Below are positions 22,747 through 36,200 of a stretch of DNA of 64,000 nucleotides, piece after piece. The stretch spans positions 9,243,501-9,307,500 of the forward strand of contig NC_089726.1 of the NCBI RefSeq assembly GCF_035083965.1, written 5' to 3'. The stretch comes from Branchiostoma lanceolatum (Eukaryota > Chordata > Leptocardii > Amphioxiformes > Branchiostomatidae). The notes below the pieces were generated by a model, which was not told where the DNA came from, did not search any database, and was given only the letters and a program-made list of their open reading frames with translations. How positions within the stretch are numbered: the stretch's first letter is position 1; every line of letters begins with the position of its first letter. The translations under genes were made by a program, and so were the position numbers.

Positions 22747-22934
22747 TTCTTGAATTGAGGTCCTAATTGTACACATGATCACACAAAATAGATAGCTTTT
22801 GATATCTTTCTATCATGTACGTAGTAAAGATAGTTTAGTATAAATGTCCTGAGCTATACCCCCCCCCCCCTTTGAAATGAATAGATAAAGCGAAGTTAAG
22901 TTAAGTACTTAAGTGAAGTAAACGTGGTACACAT
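22747..22934. other. Short convergent interval between MSP130 and Rost-like stop codons
   Basis: This 188-bp interval holds a poly-C run (22860-22870) and no canonical AATAAA in either direction that I noticed. The two transcripts probably overlap at their 3' ends. Confidence 0.5.
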
Positions 22935-24454
22935 TTATACCATCCACTCCCGTGTACAGTATAACGCATAGAACACTAAGTGAAACGCTGGCTGCACGAT
23001 CAGAGCGACTTGGGCCATGAAAGAAATCGTCCTTCCAACACCCTTGTTGAAGTCAACCGCAGGCTGATAGTAATCTCCAGAATGTAAACCCACCTTCCAC
23101 AGCCATGCGATAAAAATATTGTAAACCGCAATCAAATATATCGAATACACAGCATAACTTATGTATAACGGATACCCGCTGATGAATACGTCAATCATCG
23201 CTAGAAAAGTGTTACATCCGTGTTTCATGACGGTCCCGGGTCCCGTTCGCGTGATAACACACCAGTACAGGACTGCAATGGCAAGACTAGGCGCCAGGGC
23301 GGCACTGTAGAGCGCACGGGACACGTGGTGGTACCACTGCAGCGGTGCTTGTCGGTCGAATGTCGGGTTGACGTGGTAGTTGTAAGCGAGAACTGCACTC
23401 CAGCTGTGAGTACAAAGAACTTAAATAAGCCGCTGTCCAAGTTGTTCGACTTCTGTCACAAGGTTTTCAGTCGAAGGCACGGCACAACATTAACTGACCA
23501 TACGAAAATTTTATTTGAATTTCGTACGACACATTTAGAACTGTCCTGAAAATGTCATAGTTTTGCTGTCATAAACCTGTCACACGACGTAAGTGAAAGG
23601 GCCTTAAGCCGTATTTTGTTAACAAATATATCACATGCAGTAAAACAATTATGTAATCAAGATACATGTACATGCTGGATTCATAGTGTCTTATGCTAGG
23701 GTCACATTTTCAAGCCGGGGCCCGACCGGGCTGTTTCGTTGTCTTTTATATCGTATATTTCGTTCCCGCAAGCTACCCGGCCGGGCCCCGCTTTGGAAAT
23801 GTGAACATGGCATTCAGAGGACATACGTCAGATGTACAACTGCAAACTGAAACTTACCAAAAATGTAGAACAAGAAGAGTGAGTCCCCAGTGTGTGTACC
23901 GAGTGGGCCAGTATAGAGCTTGGTTGTTTCTACACTTACTCCATAGATCAGACAGAAGGTAAGACAAGGAGATGGCGGCAACGGCGAGGCGATATACAAC
24001 AAACGGTGCTTGGTTCACCATCCACTACAACACAATGGTAAAGAAGCATAGAAATAGAAATGGCAAGGAAGAAGACAAGACAAAACTACACATGAGGTCA
24101 CAATCACACAAGTGTGAAACTTGTCTTTCAACACGACGTTGCTTTTAACTTATATCATTGATTGCTACACGTCCAAAATAGTTCACATTTTCGAAATTCA
24201 AAGCCTTCAAAACTTTCAGGAAGCGCCAAATAAAACGTATGTAACGTAACTAAACCCAGTCCACCCTTTTCCTACACTGTTTTAACGCAAGGTATACTTA
24301 CGGGCGAGGTAGTGAAGTCCTTTGCGTATACACCAGCCTTTACTTCGCTTTGTACTTGAACACTTTCCTCTTTCTTGTCGTCTGCTCCGGATCCGTGGAT
24401 AAATACCATCAGACAAATCAATAGGAGCCATCTGAATAAACGTAGTAGATTCAT
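22935..24454 (-). CDS. Rolling stone (Rost)-like multipass membrane protein, 3 exons, 231 residues
   Basis: Exons: 24454-24302, 24024-23940, 23392-22935, all with GT/AG and matching phases. The acceptor at 23393-23394 was chosen over one about 15 bp upstream because only it keeps the frame. The protein starts with a signal-anchor-like stretch (RLFRWLLLICLMVFIHGSG) and a short charged segment. About five hydrophobic spans follow, including FVVYRLAVAAISLSYLLSD and YISYAVYSIYLIAVYNIFIA. HGCNTFLAMIDVFISGYPLY and YYQPAVDF resemble the H-N-D-S-P and YP-LDW landmarks of the Rost family. Drosophila rolling stone is needed for myoblast fusion; orthology is not claimed. FAR-17a/AIG1-type proteins are the alternative. 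The gene converges on MSP130: 188 bp separate the stop codons, so the 3' UTRs may overlap. Confidence 0.68.
23699..23806. mobile_element. GC-rich foldback MITE in the Rost-like gene intron
   Basis: The left arm (GGTCACATTTTCAAGCCGGG, 23700 onward) and the right arm, read in reverse from about 23806 (GTTCACATTTCCAAAGCGGG), pair for about 33 bp, including GGGCCCG-CCGGG. The loop is about 35 bp. Confidence 0.6.
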
Positions 24455-25620
24455 GTCACTTTTTGGTTTTGAATATGGGAAAATGTCAACTTGTTGCTAG
24501 ATGTGAAGGAAAACGGTTTCTAATTACCGTAGAACATGTTTGCCTCCGAATCAACTTGGGAGGTTCAAGTAAACACGTCTGAGTCGGTGGAGTACAGGAT
24601 GCAGACTGTCTACCATGTGTTAGAAGAAGTGGCCGTATATCATGGGGACTGTACATTATATATGTGTTGGGGTATATCATATCACTTCACAAGATGTTTC
24701 ACCATTCTTGATGCTAATACCAACAGCTTTGCGTGATTCTTATGTTATGTTAACATCATCGAGCTCGAAAAAGTCACCCTGAGTGCGTGTTGAATGTTTA
24801 CGCTTTCTAGACTGAACCCTCCATTTATGTGATAGTGGTGAGCGCATGCAGCGGATTATATCTATGTATTTGTCGCTGTCCCACCCTCCTCAGCAGGCCC
24901 GACTCGCTCGGTACGTTACCTCCCGCATGGAGGTAACGAGTCCGGCCTGCTGAGGAGGGTGTGATGTCCCAACAATAATCCTTAATCAGATTCACAGAGC
25001 AACATTCCACCGAACACTCAATGTACGTAGACATATTTACATCAAGGAAGTTTGTTTACATCAAGTCAGAACTCAATACCTTCGTACTGCTGGCCGATGC
25101 GAGAGTTTGTGTTGCGTGGACGCCATCACGATGACCAGACCACAGTCTACGGATTACAAGAGCAAGTCTGTCGATCACAGCTATATTTTGTCGAGACCGA
25201 TCGACAGATTTTGTCTGCCCGGAATTTCGACCTCCAGATTCTCCGATTCAGGAACTAGAATGACATGACCTTTGACACAGAGAAACCCGCTTGGCAACTT
25301 CCTGGTGCCCTTAAATCAATTTAACGTTACAGAATGATCTGTCTAGCAACAGACATATCAGAATATGTGGTCTATTCTGTTGAAATATTTGGTTTAGTTG
25401 CATCGATCATGTGTACAACGCCGTCAATCATTTCAGTCAAGCAAGTTTAGTCGGTCTGGCTGACATGTTTGAACACTATCTCTTTCGCGCCACGCCCATC
25501 TCCCGCGGCATGACGGGAAATAAAGTTCACCTTTCACCCCACCCTCCATCACTCCCCGGTGTCACGGTGGAAAAGAGAATTTTTAGGCAAAAACGCTGAA
25601 TTTCAGCACTACAGTTCGCC
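24455..25620. promoter_or_regulatory. Divergent upstream region of the Rost-like gene and MIC19
   Basis: About 1.2 kb lie between the two divergent start codons. Apart from the hairpin at 24881-24962 I see no gene and no TATA box. Confidence 0.4.
24881..24962. repeat. Perfect-stem hairpin (foldback element) between divergent promoters
   Basis: CACCCTCCTCAGCAGGCC pairs with GGCCTGCTGAGGAGGGTG, then CGACTCG pairs with CGAGTC after a small bulge, and GTTACCTCC pairs with GGAGGTAAC. It lies between the Rost-like gene (-) and MIC19 (+) start codons. Confidence 0.75.
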
Positions 25621-28600
25621 ATGGGAGGGTCACAGAGCACCAGAAAGGTAACGTTAGAGCAAGGAGACATGGAGGGAGTGGTGAAGGTGCGTATATCTCT
25701 GCAGCTATGCATGTAAACCCTGTGTCCTCTAGACATGGTACCGGACGAATTTGGGTGGGAGGGGGGCAAATATAGATCCCGTGCCGTGTTATTGTTCTTT
25801 CAATAACATGCATAATCAGTAATGTCTTCAGTAGATAAGTCACCAGCATGGATTTTTAAAAGTGAATTGGTTTAAGGAGGTGTTGTGTAAGATGGTGGTA
25901 GTCACATTTCTTCCTTTATGCGTGACTGTAATTTGCTTCTATATAATTCTGTAGACAATAGAACTAGCTAGGTCACGTACTAGTGTATATTTGCATCAAA
26001 AATTGAACATTACCAATGTATTTCATGTAAGATTGATAGGAAAACATTGAAATGATCTATTGGATTTTAAAAGGGGCGTTTCGAATGTACAATGTCAATG
26101 GTTATACAGGTAGTACATTTGAAAATCGGCACTGTTTTATTTATTGTATGGTGCTACATGTAAATGTACAGGTGTCAGCGTCAGTAGTGAAGAGGATGAG
26201 GGGAGAACCCGAGGATGAACCATCATCTGGTGAGTGAATGAATGAAAGAATGGATAATAGGATGAATTAGTAGATGATGGTATGGTAAATGAGTGAATGA
26301 ATCCTCTTAAAAGATCACCCTGGAGGTCTTTGTCATTTTTATACCATCTTTCAGCTAGTGCAGTTTCCAGTGTCAGTAACATAAACATATGCACAATGAG
26401 AATGCAGGTGAAATGCACATAATGAGTGATTGAGCAAGTTCATGAATGAGTAAGGGAGTGAGTGAGTGGGAACTAAAACAAAGACATAATCGCTATCAAT
26501 TTAGAATGGAGGTGTGTCTCTGAATATTTGAAAACACTTTATTCTTCTCTATGTGCTAAAATACACAGAATATACACTCCAAAGCAACTCAGTTGAAATT
26601 GTTCAACTAACTTGTTCCTTTACAGATGCTCCACCATCTGAGTCAGAGGCTGGAAGACCCAGGGACGGCATACCTAGAGAAACACTTCTTCCACATGAGC
26701 AGGTTTGTTATGATGTTTTGTTGCAAGCAAAGTAAAGCATTATACAAGGAGACAAAAAGCTTAAGACAACAAGATGCACAGCAAATGTTGTTTAATTTTT
26801 TCCATTGAAATGGATTCCCTTGGTTTGCATTTTTTTGGATTGGTTGATTGCTATGAACAGATTCACTTTTCATTGTTTTGCATTGCAGAAAGCAGTTTTA
26901 CATGAAGCCCTGCAGGAGAGGGACAGATACTGGCAAGACAAGCTTCAGACAGTGGAGGAAAAGGTAAGATTATTGTGCATACTGGTACTTTGAACTACAG
27001 TACATATAGTAGTATCTGACTCATGTATCATAATGACTGTTGAACAAACAATATTGTCATGGAGAGATGTGAGATCATACCAATGACTGTTACATGGCAT
27101 ACTTTCTTAGCACAATGCATATCCAAATGGGTTACAAAAAGACCTGATAAACATTCTGGGAGATTGACCCGGCTTTGCTTCAAGGGTCAGTTGTAGACTG
27201 GTATTCATTGGTTGTGTACATTTATATTCCCTCCAGAATGCACAGCTGAACCAGCTGACAGTTGAGCAGTTCCACAAGGCAGCGGAGGAGGTGGAGGCCA
27301 AGTTCATGTGAGTTCACTAATGTTTGATACTGGATATTATATACATGTATCACCTATCAGGAAATATTGGCATTGCTGAAGATAATGCATGTTGTTTTGT
27401 TGCTAGTGAGACAAATGATGAATGTGTCATTGAGCTAATGTTTTTATGTCAGTGGGAGGCATCTACACGTCTCTTCAGGGCTTGTGACTGTGCCTGATTT
27501 GGTCACACATGCACCTTGGAATTAGGCTGTGCAACTTGATTTGATGCAATGGATGCACCCGCATTGAACGATAAGGGATTTTGTGAAAGGAAAATAGTTT
27601 TTTCCTTCTCATAAAATCAATTATGGTTTGAATGATGTTGCATCCTACTACAGTTAAGCCAAGAATTTGAACAAGTATGCAGATCTAGCTTTGTTGATCA
27701 TTATATGCTTTTGTCTTTATAAAAACTGTGAGGCAACATGGATATATACAAAGAATATTTAGTCATTTGTAAAAGCCAGCTCACATGGTTGATGTTTTTC
27801 TACTGTACATTTATCCCACAGTAAGCAGCACTACAAACCAGTATGCCAGGACCTACAGGAGGCTGTCATGACTTGTTATGTTGAGAACCCCAAACAGACC
27901 CTGAACTGTGCACAGCAGACCAAAGCTTTCACCAACTGTGTGGAGAATGCAAGATTGGTAGGTTTACAAGTTGAAGAAACTTTGGTCAACTTCAATGTTC
28001 CTTGCGTTATGTTGTTGCTACAATGTATTTTTTCAATGAGGGTCTATGTGAATGTAAGTAAAATAAATATCAAAGGTGTAATTTAAAAGATTCCGTCATT
28101 TCCAGTGTAATTTTTCCTTGTCAATGTTGGGTTTTCTTTTTCAACTAGAAAGATGATTAGGAAAAAAGGTTTATATTCCTAGTTCAGGCTTACCCATAAC
28201 TACAATTTTTGCATGTTCTTGTATGAATGAAATTCACCCACCTTTACTGCAGATGTTCACTACCTTTCCCTTGTCAGACAGTGAGAGATATATAACTGGC
28301 CTCTGTGTAGCTGGTGATGTGAAGCACTTGTGAATGATGTGGAGGACTATATTGATATCTTTAATGATTTTGGCTCCTTATTCACAATACAAGCATTCCT
28401 TGAGGGGTACTCTGGGTCATCAGGCATAAGGTATACAGCTAGCTGTTAAGGTTACTTGTACATGCACATTGTTGAATATTGTTGAATGTGGTTGACATCC
28501 CTTTTGGTTCACTGTTCAAACTGTTGATACTGACATGGATGTTAGCATGAGTGCCTAGCACATTTGGCCACTGGTTATTATATGTAGTGCAACTGCGAAA

Positions 28601-28995
28601 GCATTTGCCAAGAATGTTTTCATTGATCAAGAACGAAAGTTGTGGGCGCGAAGGCGATCAGATACCGCCCTAGGCACAACCATCATGTCAGTTGATCTGC
28701 GAAGGGCTTGAAGTTAAAGTTTTTTAGGGAATGTCTCCATTGACTTCACTTATATTTCTGATGTACATGTGTATGCCATAATTACTCTGTATGATTTGAT
28801 ACTCTTAAACTACATGTAAGTTTAAATTCAGATGTATAAACTATTTTAGCCACTTACTTGTATGTAAAAATTGCCTACTTACAAGTAATTTTATAGGTTA
28901 TGTTTTCATTTTAAAATATTTCATATTATGATGGTGCTGATCAGATTTATTTTCTTTCTCCACAGAGTATGCTACAACTGAAGGCATCGTCATAG
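25621..28995 (+). CDS. CHCHD3: MICOS subunit MIC19/MIC25 (CHCHD3/CHCHD6) orthologue, 7 exons, 170 residues
   Basis: Exons: 25621-25686, 26172-26229, 26626-26702, 26889-26963, 27237-27307, 27822-27957, 28966-28995; phases close and the stop is TAG. The N-terminus MGGSQSTRKVTLE carries the N-myristoylation motif of MIC19 (human MGGTTSTRRVTFE). A middle coiled coil includes EQFHKAAEEVEAKF, nearly the same as human EQYQKAAEEVEAKF. The CHCH domain has twin CX9C: C-QDLQEAVMT-C and C-AQQTKAFTN-C. The family sits on the inner mitochondrial membrane in the MICOS complex, is imported and oxidised through MIA40, and shapes cristae junctions. At 170 residues it is shorter than human MIC19 (227), mainly through a reduced coiled coil. 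It could be the single pre-duplication counterpart of both human genes. Confidence 0.93.
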
Positions 28996-30230
28996 CTGGA
29001 ACACTGACAGCATTTCACCTGTACCATCTGAAGAGTGGAAAACAAAATCTTTTATGATACAATACTTAGTATTCTATGGTAGCCAGAAATGAAGAAAAGT
29101 AGTAACATTTTTTTCACTTAGTATAAGAACCTGCATGTGCATACTTGTGTACAAAAAGTCCTGAAGCCATTTAAGTCTGCTCTCATGTGTTGAATTGGAC
29201 ATGGAATGAGTGCAAAAAACATTGTCTAGTTCAGTTGCAGTTCATTCTTAAGTTGCTAGGTGCCTAGCTGTGCAGAAGCATTTCTTTTCATTTCTGATCA
29301 ATGACAGAAATGGGTGCTTTACCGTCCAATCCCGGGCATTATGTTGATAGAGTGTCAACGATCATATGTTATGGAAGCTCATTGCTGTAAATCTACAGAT
29401 TTATGTTCAAATCTGTGAAACAAGTGTAACTTAAAGATTTATGTTTCAAAGTTTATGTCTTCCAATGCACTTGTCAAAATGTAAATTCCTCTGTAATACA
29501 TGTATATGCCATGGAAGTAAGGGCATACCATTTTTCTGTACCTATATTAAGTATAACATTTCATGTCTAATGAAATGTTTGAAAACGATCTATGAATACT
29601 GGATGCTTCAACTTTATGTATGTCAAAGATCAATATGTAAGTGCTCAGGTTTTCTTTGCGGCCGTTGACAGCTGTAACCTTATTGTTTATGTGATAAATT
29701 AACTTAATGTGATGTCTGGTCAATAAAAAAGACCCTTGGGAATAACGTTACTGTTGTCTGACTTTTATTTCATGGATGCTTCAGTTAAAAAATCTGCATG
29801 ATAAAAGTTGGATGCAAAAGTTCAGAGTGCACAAAAGTTATTGATGGGGAAATGGTCGACACGGCCTAACAAACTAAGCAAAGCAAAATCATTAACACAC
29901 TGTCGGATTTTATATCTGAAGTAATGAAAACTTAATAGTTCCTTGAGTAAACTCAACAATAAGGAGTTAATAGCTTGTTACCTGCGTCGCGTTGGTGATC
30001 GATGTGTAGCAACAGATGCTCGACTAGACACCCAGTTTTCAAAGACGGTTCGTCTGAACGTCACTTGTATGTTTATGGAAACATGACTCGACAAGTGCGT
30101 AATCGCGAAGCCCACAAATCGATTATCCGTGTGTTCTTTTATTTCGTCACAAAAGACGTGCCCCCAGCTGTGCCGGAACAAGTTTGCATAAATTATGCTG
30201 ATTAGGTAAACAGGTGGCCAGCATGGCAAG
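28996..30230. other. MIC19 3' UTR and TBC1D30 upstream region
   Basis: The 3' UTR occupies about 28996-29745. The remaining 480 bp before the TBC1D30 start hold no TATA box. An out-of-frame ATG at 30223 precedes the main start at 30231. Confidence 0.5.
29722..29727 (+). other. Polyadenylation signal AATAAA for MIC19
   Basis: AATAAA lies about 730 bp past the stop codon, within a 3' UTR that has no other convincing feature. Confidence 0.65.
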
Positions 30231-33200
30231 ATGGCGGACCCTCCAAACTCCTCCGAGTTCCCAACAACAGACATGGAAGAAGACGAGGACAGCGACTTGG
30301 AGGAAGGTCTGCAGGAGTTGCCGCTGCGGAGGAGGGAGAGTGCGCGGTCCTACAACAACAGCTCGGGCTCCGATTGGAGCCTGAGCACGGTCCGGAGTAA
30401 CTTCGGGGAATGGCTTCTGCGGGAGGAGAGTGACGACAGAGGGGGAGGGCTGGGGTTGCTAGACCAGGATCGCCCGTCCCTGATCGACGGGCTACTGTGC
30501 GAACTGTACGACCGGATCCCGTACGGGTTGGGACGGGACAGCCTGGACAGCGACACCTACACAGAGTACTCGTCCACGTCAGAGGTGCACTGTGCCGGGA
30601 CACGCTCCGAACAGGAGTTGGAGCCCTCCCACCTAACGTACACGTCACGGGTGCAGAGTGCCTGCCTACGAGAGAAGGGTTAGTAACGCTACTACGTGGA
30701 CTAGAAACGTGTTTCAACACCTTGCACCCTCTCTTACACATCAAAATATAATAGGTTACTAGTAGGTCATCTTGGTTTTACAACAACCATTCTATGTTGT
30801 CATGTTTTGTTAAAAAGATCGGCAACTTGCAAAACTTATCTGACTAAAATCGACCACAAATTCCGATACGAGGCTAGTCCTATGGCCAGCTACTACGTTA
30901 AATTAATGACATGAATCGAACAGCATTTGTCATTTCCAAATCCTTACAAACTAGTTTGAAACATCATTAATCGTTCTAGATTCAATCAGACAGAACCGCC
31001 CGGGCGTCTGTGTTTGCCGTTACGGAATACGCCGACACCTGTAGAGTGAAAGTTAAACAGTCCTCACGACGCTGTGTTTGTCCTAAATTTCGACCACTTT
31101 TTAATCAACCGCAAATATTGTAACAACCACGCTTAAGAAATTATATCATTGTGTTAACCATCGACAAACAGACGGCTTACCAACCAGTGTTTCATATTTT
31201 GAAGTCTGATAACGTGAATCCAGAGCCAGGATCGTTTGAAATCACAGCTTTATGCTTGGCTGCACAATTTAATTGGGTGTGATTAATATCAATCCGGGTC
31301 GCGTTGTTGTTAGATATGATCTATTTCGTAAATGTAGCATTTACGTAACTGTCTGTCACGCTTAATAAATCAAAAAACGTTCCAAAACAGTTAGACAAAA
31401 TGTTGTTTTGCAAATATGCGCAGTCTCTGTAACTGGAAACACTTTCAGTAAACAACTTAAAAATCTTAAGTGCATCAAAATGACACCTATCAACCACATT
31501 TTCTTAATTGCTACTTTGTCCTCTTTGTTGCCAATACATCTGGGAATTCTAATTTCTAAATGAAGCCCAAAATTGATGATCTGTGAACTCAGATATTTTG
31601 CTTGCCCTTAAGCACCCTTAAGTACCATATGGTACTGCCTTAAGACTGGTACACTAATACAGTAGACTGTTAAAGGTTAAATACCTTGTACCACATATAC
31701 ATGAGTTTAACTACATATAGCCCAACTATAATTGTAACACTGTGTGTGATATTCTGTGTATGGAGGAAATCATAGATAAAACCACGCCATGTGACATTGG
31801 ACGGACACTCCCTAGATGCCATTGAGTCAAATATAAACATGATACTGGTGTTTGTAATAGGCAAATATTTATTATGGCCTAACTAAAAGGTCATGTAACA
31901 TCATATGAAGTACCCACCTAGCATAATATCCTGTTCATGGGGGGTATAACTGCCTTTGGCACTGGGAGCAAAATTCCAACAGACTTTAACCTTCTCCCTC
32001 TCCCTCTCTGTAACCAAGAGATTTGGGTGCCAAATGGCTACCTCAGTTTGCTAATGGTTAAGTATATCATTGTTTACATTATGAAATATTTGTGTGCGCA
32101 GAATAAGTAATGATTAAAATTCTGTCTCATTAAAAGGAAAAAGTATGCAAATTATCCTCAAGATTGCTTTATTAAAGGAAATCAGAACAAATATGAAAAA
32201 TGAGCATATTAATATGATTATCATATATAATTCTTGTACGTTATGCCAGTCTTTTATGTTTTGTAAGTCATAAATCCAGTCTTAATAAGGTTACATCAAA
32301 AGGAACAAAAGTGGAGGCATCAAAACAATTTTTGGTTCTGAAAGCAAAAGTCTCAGCCATCATAACAAAATAAAGTTGTTGCCTAAAGTATTTCATTATT
32401 CATCCAAAGCAAAGTTTGTCTGCAGTTCGGGTTTACCAATGACAAATACAGACTCTCTAATTGCACCAGTCATGTACATGTTTTATGACCATGTGCAATT
32501 AGGCTATATTACGCTTGGAGGGTAACCATGTAAAAGTCAATGGTAGGCTGAGAATTGAAACCACTTTTTTTGGGTGAGCACTGAGCAGGATTCATAGGTC
32601 TTTCAACAGACTTACCTGCTAAGTAAACATCCTGTAGATTTACTCATGCACAGTTGTTGTAAGGCCTAGGAGTTGGCTTAAAATACTGCTCATAATCAGT
32701 TTGAACAACATGCACTTTTTACTTTCACTTTTTAAAGTCTTAACCCTTATGGATATCTGATATCCAATATCCATGCTGGCATTATCTAGGAATATCACAT
32801 CTTTTCCAGGTTTTGAGGGAATTGAAAAAGAACAAACAAATATTTCTAGAATTTTTTTTAGAACATTCAAACATACTTACCTTCATAAGGTCTGACACAT
32901 ATTCAGTATGATATCTACTCAACAACTGAATAATGCAACTCAACTTGGGGCACCATAAAAAGCTCTAAAACTGTACAACCCCCTTTCCTACTCCAGAAGT
33001 GAAGGAGCTGCGTCAGATGGTTGAGGAGCAGCGCAGACGGACCAACGTGATCTCCCAGAAGCTGGTCCGTCAGCTGAAGAGACGGGACCGCAGGAAGAGC
33101 AAACTGCAGAAGAACTGCGACATCCTGACGGCCATCCTGCAGGCTGTGTCTGAAAAGAGAAGTAAGTAACAATGATGAAATGATTAAAGAAAAGTTTCTT

Positions 33201-36200
33201 GTGTGTGGCTTCAGAGTGATGAATCTCTGTAACACAGCAAGGTAACAGTTACTCAAGCAACTACAGATCAACTTTGAAGATCATGTTGGTCCAGTTGCTT
33301 GAGTAGCTGTTACCCTGCGTATCTTATACCTGGATGTCTAACCTTCATCGACCTCTGTAACACAGGTTTTTACCTACAGAATGGCCCAACAGGGAAAGCT
33401 TGAGATACATTCTTGTAGTGACATGGCAGGCATAAGCTGCACAAGAATGGAGCTCAAGCTACATTGTGTATAAACAAGGATACACAAAGGGCTGGCCCTG
33501 AATGTACAAGCCGTAATCACAACATCTAAAGAAAGGGGATGGGCATCAGGTGAAGGGGATTAGCTTCCTAGTGATTTTGGGGTGTATAACAGGATTTTAG
33601 TGACAAGCAATTGGTTTCTGGAGGAAGTTTTCAGGGAGGACACCAAGAAGTATCTTAGGCTGGCTCAAGAAAGAGGAGATGCAATTTTTGGGTGCCAGTC
33701 CACAGTTAACTAGTATAGGAATCTCCACCATACCACGCATTGGGTTAAAGTGCTATGTGCTGAAAGGTTCTGTGGCTGATACATGTTTCTCCATTCACAC
33801 ACCACATAGCAACTGTTAAAAGTACCATGATCCTAGAAAATGCTCCATGACTTAGGGACCAGCATTAGTGGATTTCATGGCTTATGTTTCAGCAGTGTGG
33901 ATTTCTCAACTGCACTACCATAAGCACTGGCAGTCCTGAGTGTAAATACATTTGGAAACATGCACTTAGTAACTGATATTTATGTGTCATTATTAGTGCC
34001 TTTTAAATGGCACAGACAAGCAGCCACACACACGCCACAGGTATTTAACTCAAGCCAGGTAAACCAGTACAATGCACCAACATGATGCAATGTCAAAAGG
34101 TTTGCAAACTCCAGACATGGACCTGGATTACAGCCAGATTGTCTGTTAATGTTTCTCAAGCTCTGAAGCTCTTATCTTGCACACATCTAAGTTTTTTTCA
34201 AAGTTTTGAAGCAGACAGTGTTTTACTTGATGTGTGACATGGTTTGACTTACAAGACTACACATTGATCCAATGTATACATATCTGTTGTGTGTCACCCA
34301 GCACGCTTAGGTCATGCAAGGTAGTTAGTTTTCAAGCCCCAGGCCAAGGTAGGTGCTTAGCTACATTGACATTTATGTTTGCCCCAGTTAATGTAAGTGT
34401 GACTATATCATTGCTCTCAAGGAGGGGGTCTGAGACAAGCACTCAGTTGTGAGTTAAATGTTCTGCTAGAACTTTCTGCTCTGTGCTATTTTCCAATTAC
34501 ATGTATTACCATGTATCCTGTAATTAAGACATATAATTAAGGCTTACTGAGTCCTTAAGGCTTAAAATGGTGGAGCCTTTGTCACAACATTGCAGATTAC
34601 AGCTCTTTAGCACAATCACTGGAGGGGAAATGCCAATATTATCTGTCTCCATAATATCATTGTGTACATTATCAATGATTAAATTTATTAACATTGCAAG
34701 AGAATGTTGGTAAATAGATGATGCGGCAAAAGTTAAATGGCCACACTTGGAAACACAGGTTTCAGGGCTCAAAATTCATGCACAGGTGCACCTAACCTGA
34801 ACATCTAGGTGCACAGAAATAATTTTTGGTGCACAACATAGAATAAAGTAAAATGTCAGCAAAATGCAATTACAAACCCTACAATCTGTTATTCTTGAGC
34901 TCACATAAAAATTTCAAACAAGTAGTACATCGAACAAAGTACCACAAAGGTTTAATTGTTTTTCCTGATACTTGAATTTGAAGATTTTTTGTATACTAGT
35001 GTACAATAGTACCTTTACCCCATAGCCAACAAAAATATGTAGGTGCACTGGTGCAACCACAGTAAAAAATAAATTTGGTGCACAGCTCCAATTTTGGAGC
35101 ACATGCACCCAGTATTTTCAGTCCTGGGTTTTGACTGGAGACTGATCTAAGTAGCATCATCGCTGTTGAAGGCATGAATACCAAGAAGAGGAAGTGCAGT
35201 TCTTTGTATTTTATGCCAAGATCCTGTTTGTACAGGATACTATGTTGATACTGACATTTGATGCCGTTTACTTGTATCAGCTATCAATATGATGTATGGA
35301 CTTTTTGACACATGTTTGATTATATGTCTAGCAGACACTTGACTTTTTCATCTGAAAACAGGTATTAGTGGCGGATATGTATTTTCATAAAAACAGGATT
35401 GCCTTGTGTTAATGTACATTATGCACACATATATTGTACACACATGTTGCAGCCTTCATGGTACAGACAGCCTTTTTCTATTCCATCTGTCAGAAGCCTG
35501 CACAAGTGTCAACGCTGCCAAAGATGGTTAAAAAACCATGCTGTTAAAACCATGATATTTGCTGAAGACTTGCAATGTCTAATCTCTATGAATGACATAG
35601 ATATTGAGGTTGAATTTTATGTAGGATATCCTGGATTGTGCTTTCTGCTGCAGGGGCTAAAATCACACGCGTAAATCACTACGTCATGTACATGACTTTG
35701 ATTTACAAACTTGGCTCATGGGTTGTGGTAGCCAAACCTTTACACTCAAAATGATTGTTGGCAAGTAAGTCTAGTAGTCTACACTATTACATGTACATGT
35801 AGATGTACTAATGATAATGGTATGAATATGAGGTCGAACTTTATGTGTACTAAAGTACTTTATGTGTACTATAGTAGGGTGTGTCCCTAGTTGTGTATAT
35901 TTTGATGGGCTTGATTTAAATGCGGTGTGAACTGTGAACTACTTCATTGTTTACATCCGATGTGTCCATTGTATATGTGTTCACACACTGTCTGCCTTAC
36001 TATAATTGAACTGCCTTAGGCTCCACGGACTAAAATGTTATGAAGGACGCTTGGCAGCTTTCCAATGTTCTTTCATCAAAAAGCTGAAGACGCCATCGTT
36101 TGGCCGAACAGGTTTTTCAAGAAACAAAGTATTAGTCACCTGTGGTCCAAGAAAAATAGCAGTGAAAGACGGGGTGAACAGGGCAAGGACGCAAACCTAT

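Noticed and set aside
23402-23415. Alternative acceptor CTCACAG for the last exon of the Rost-like gene
   Set aside because: It has a better pyrimidine context, but joining it to the donor at 23939 puts the last exon in the wrong frame; the next AG restores it.
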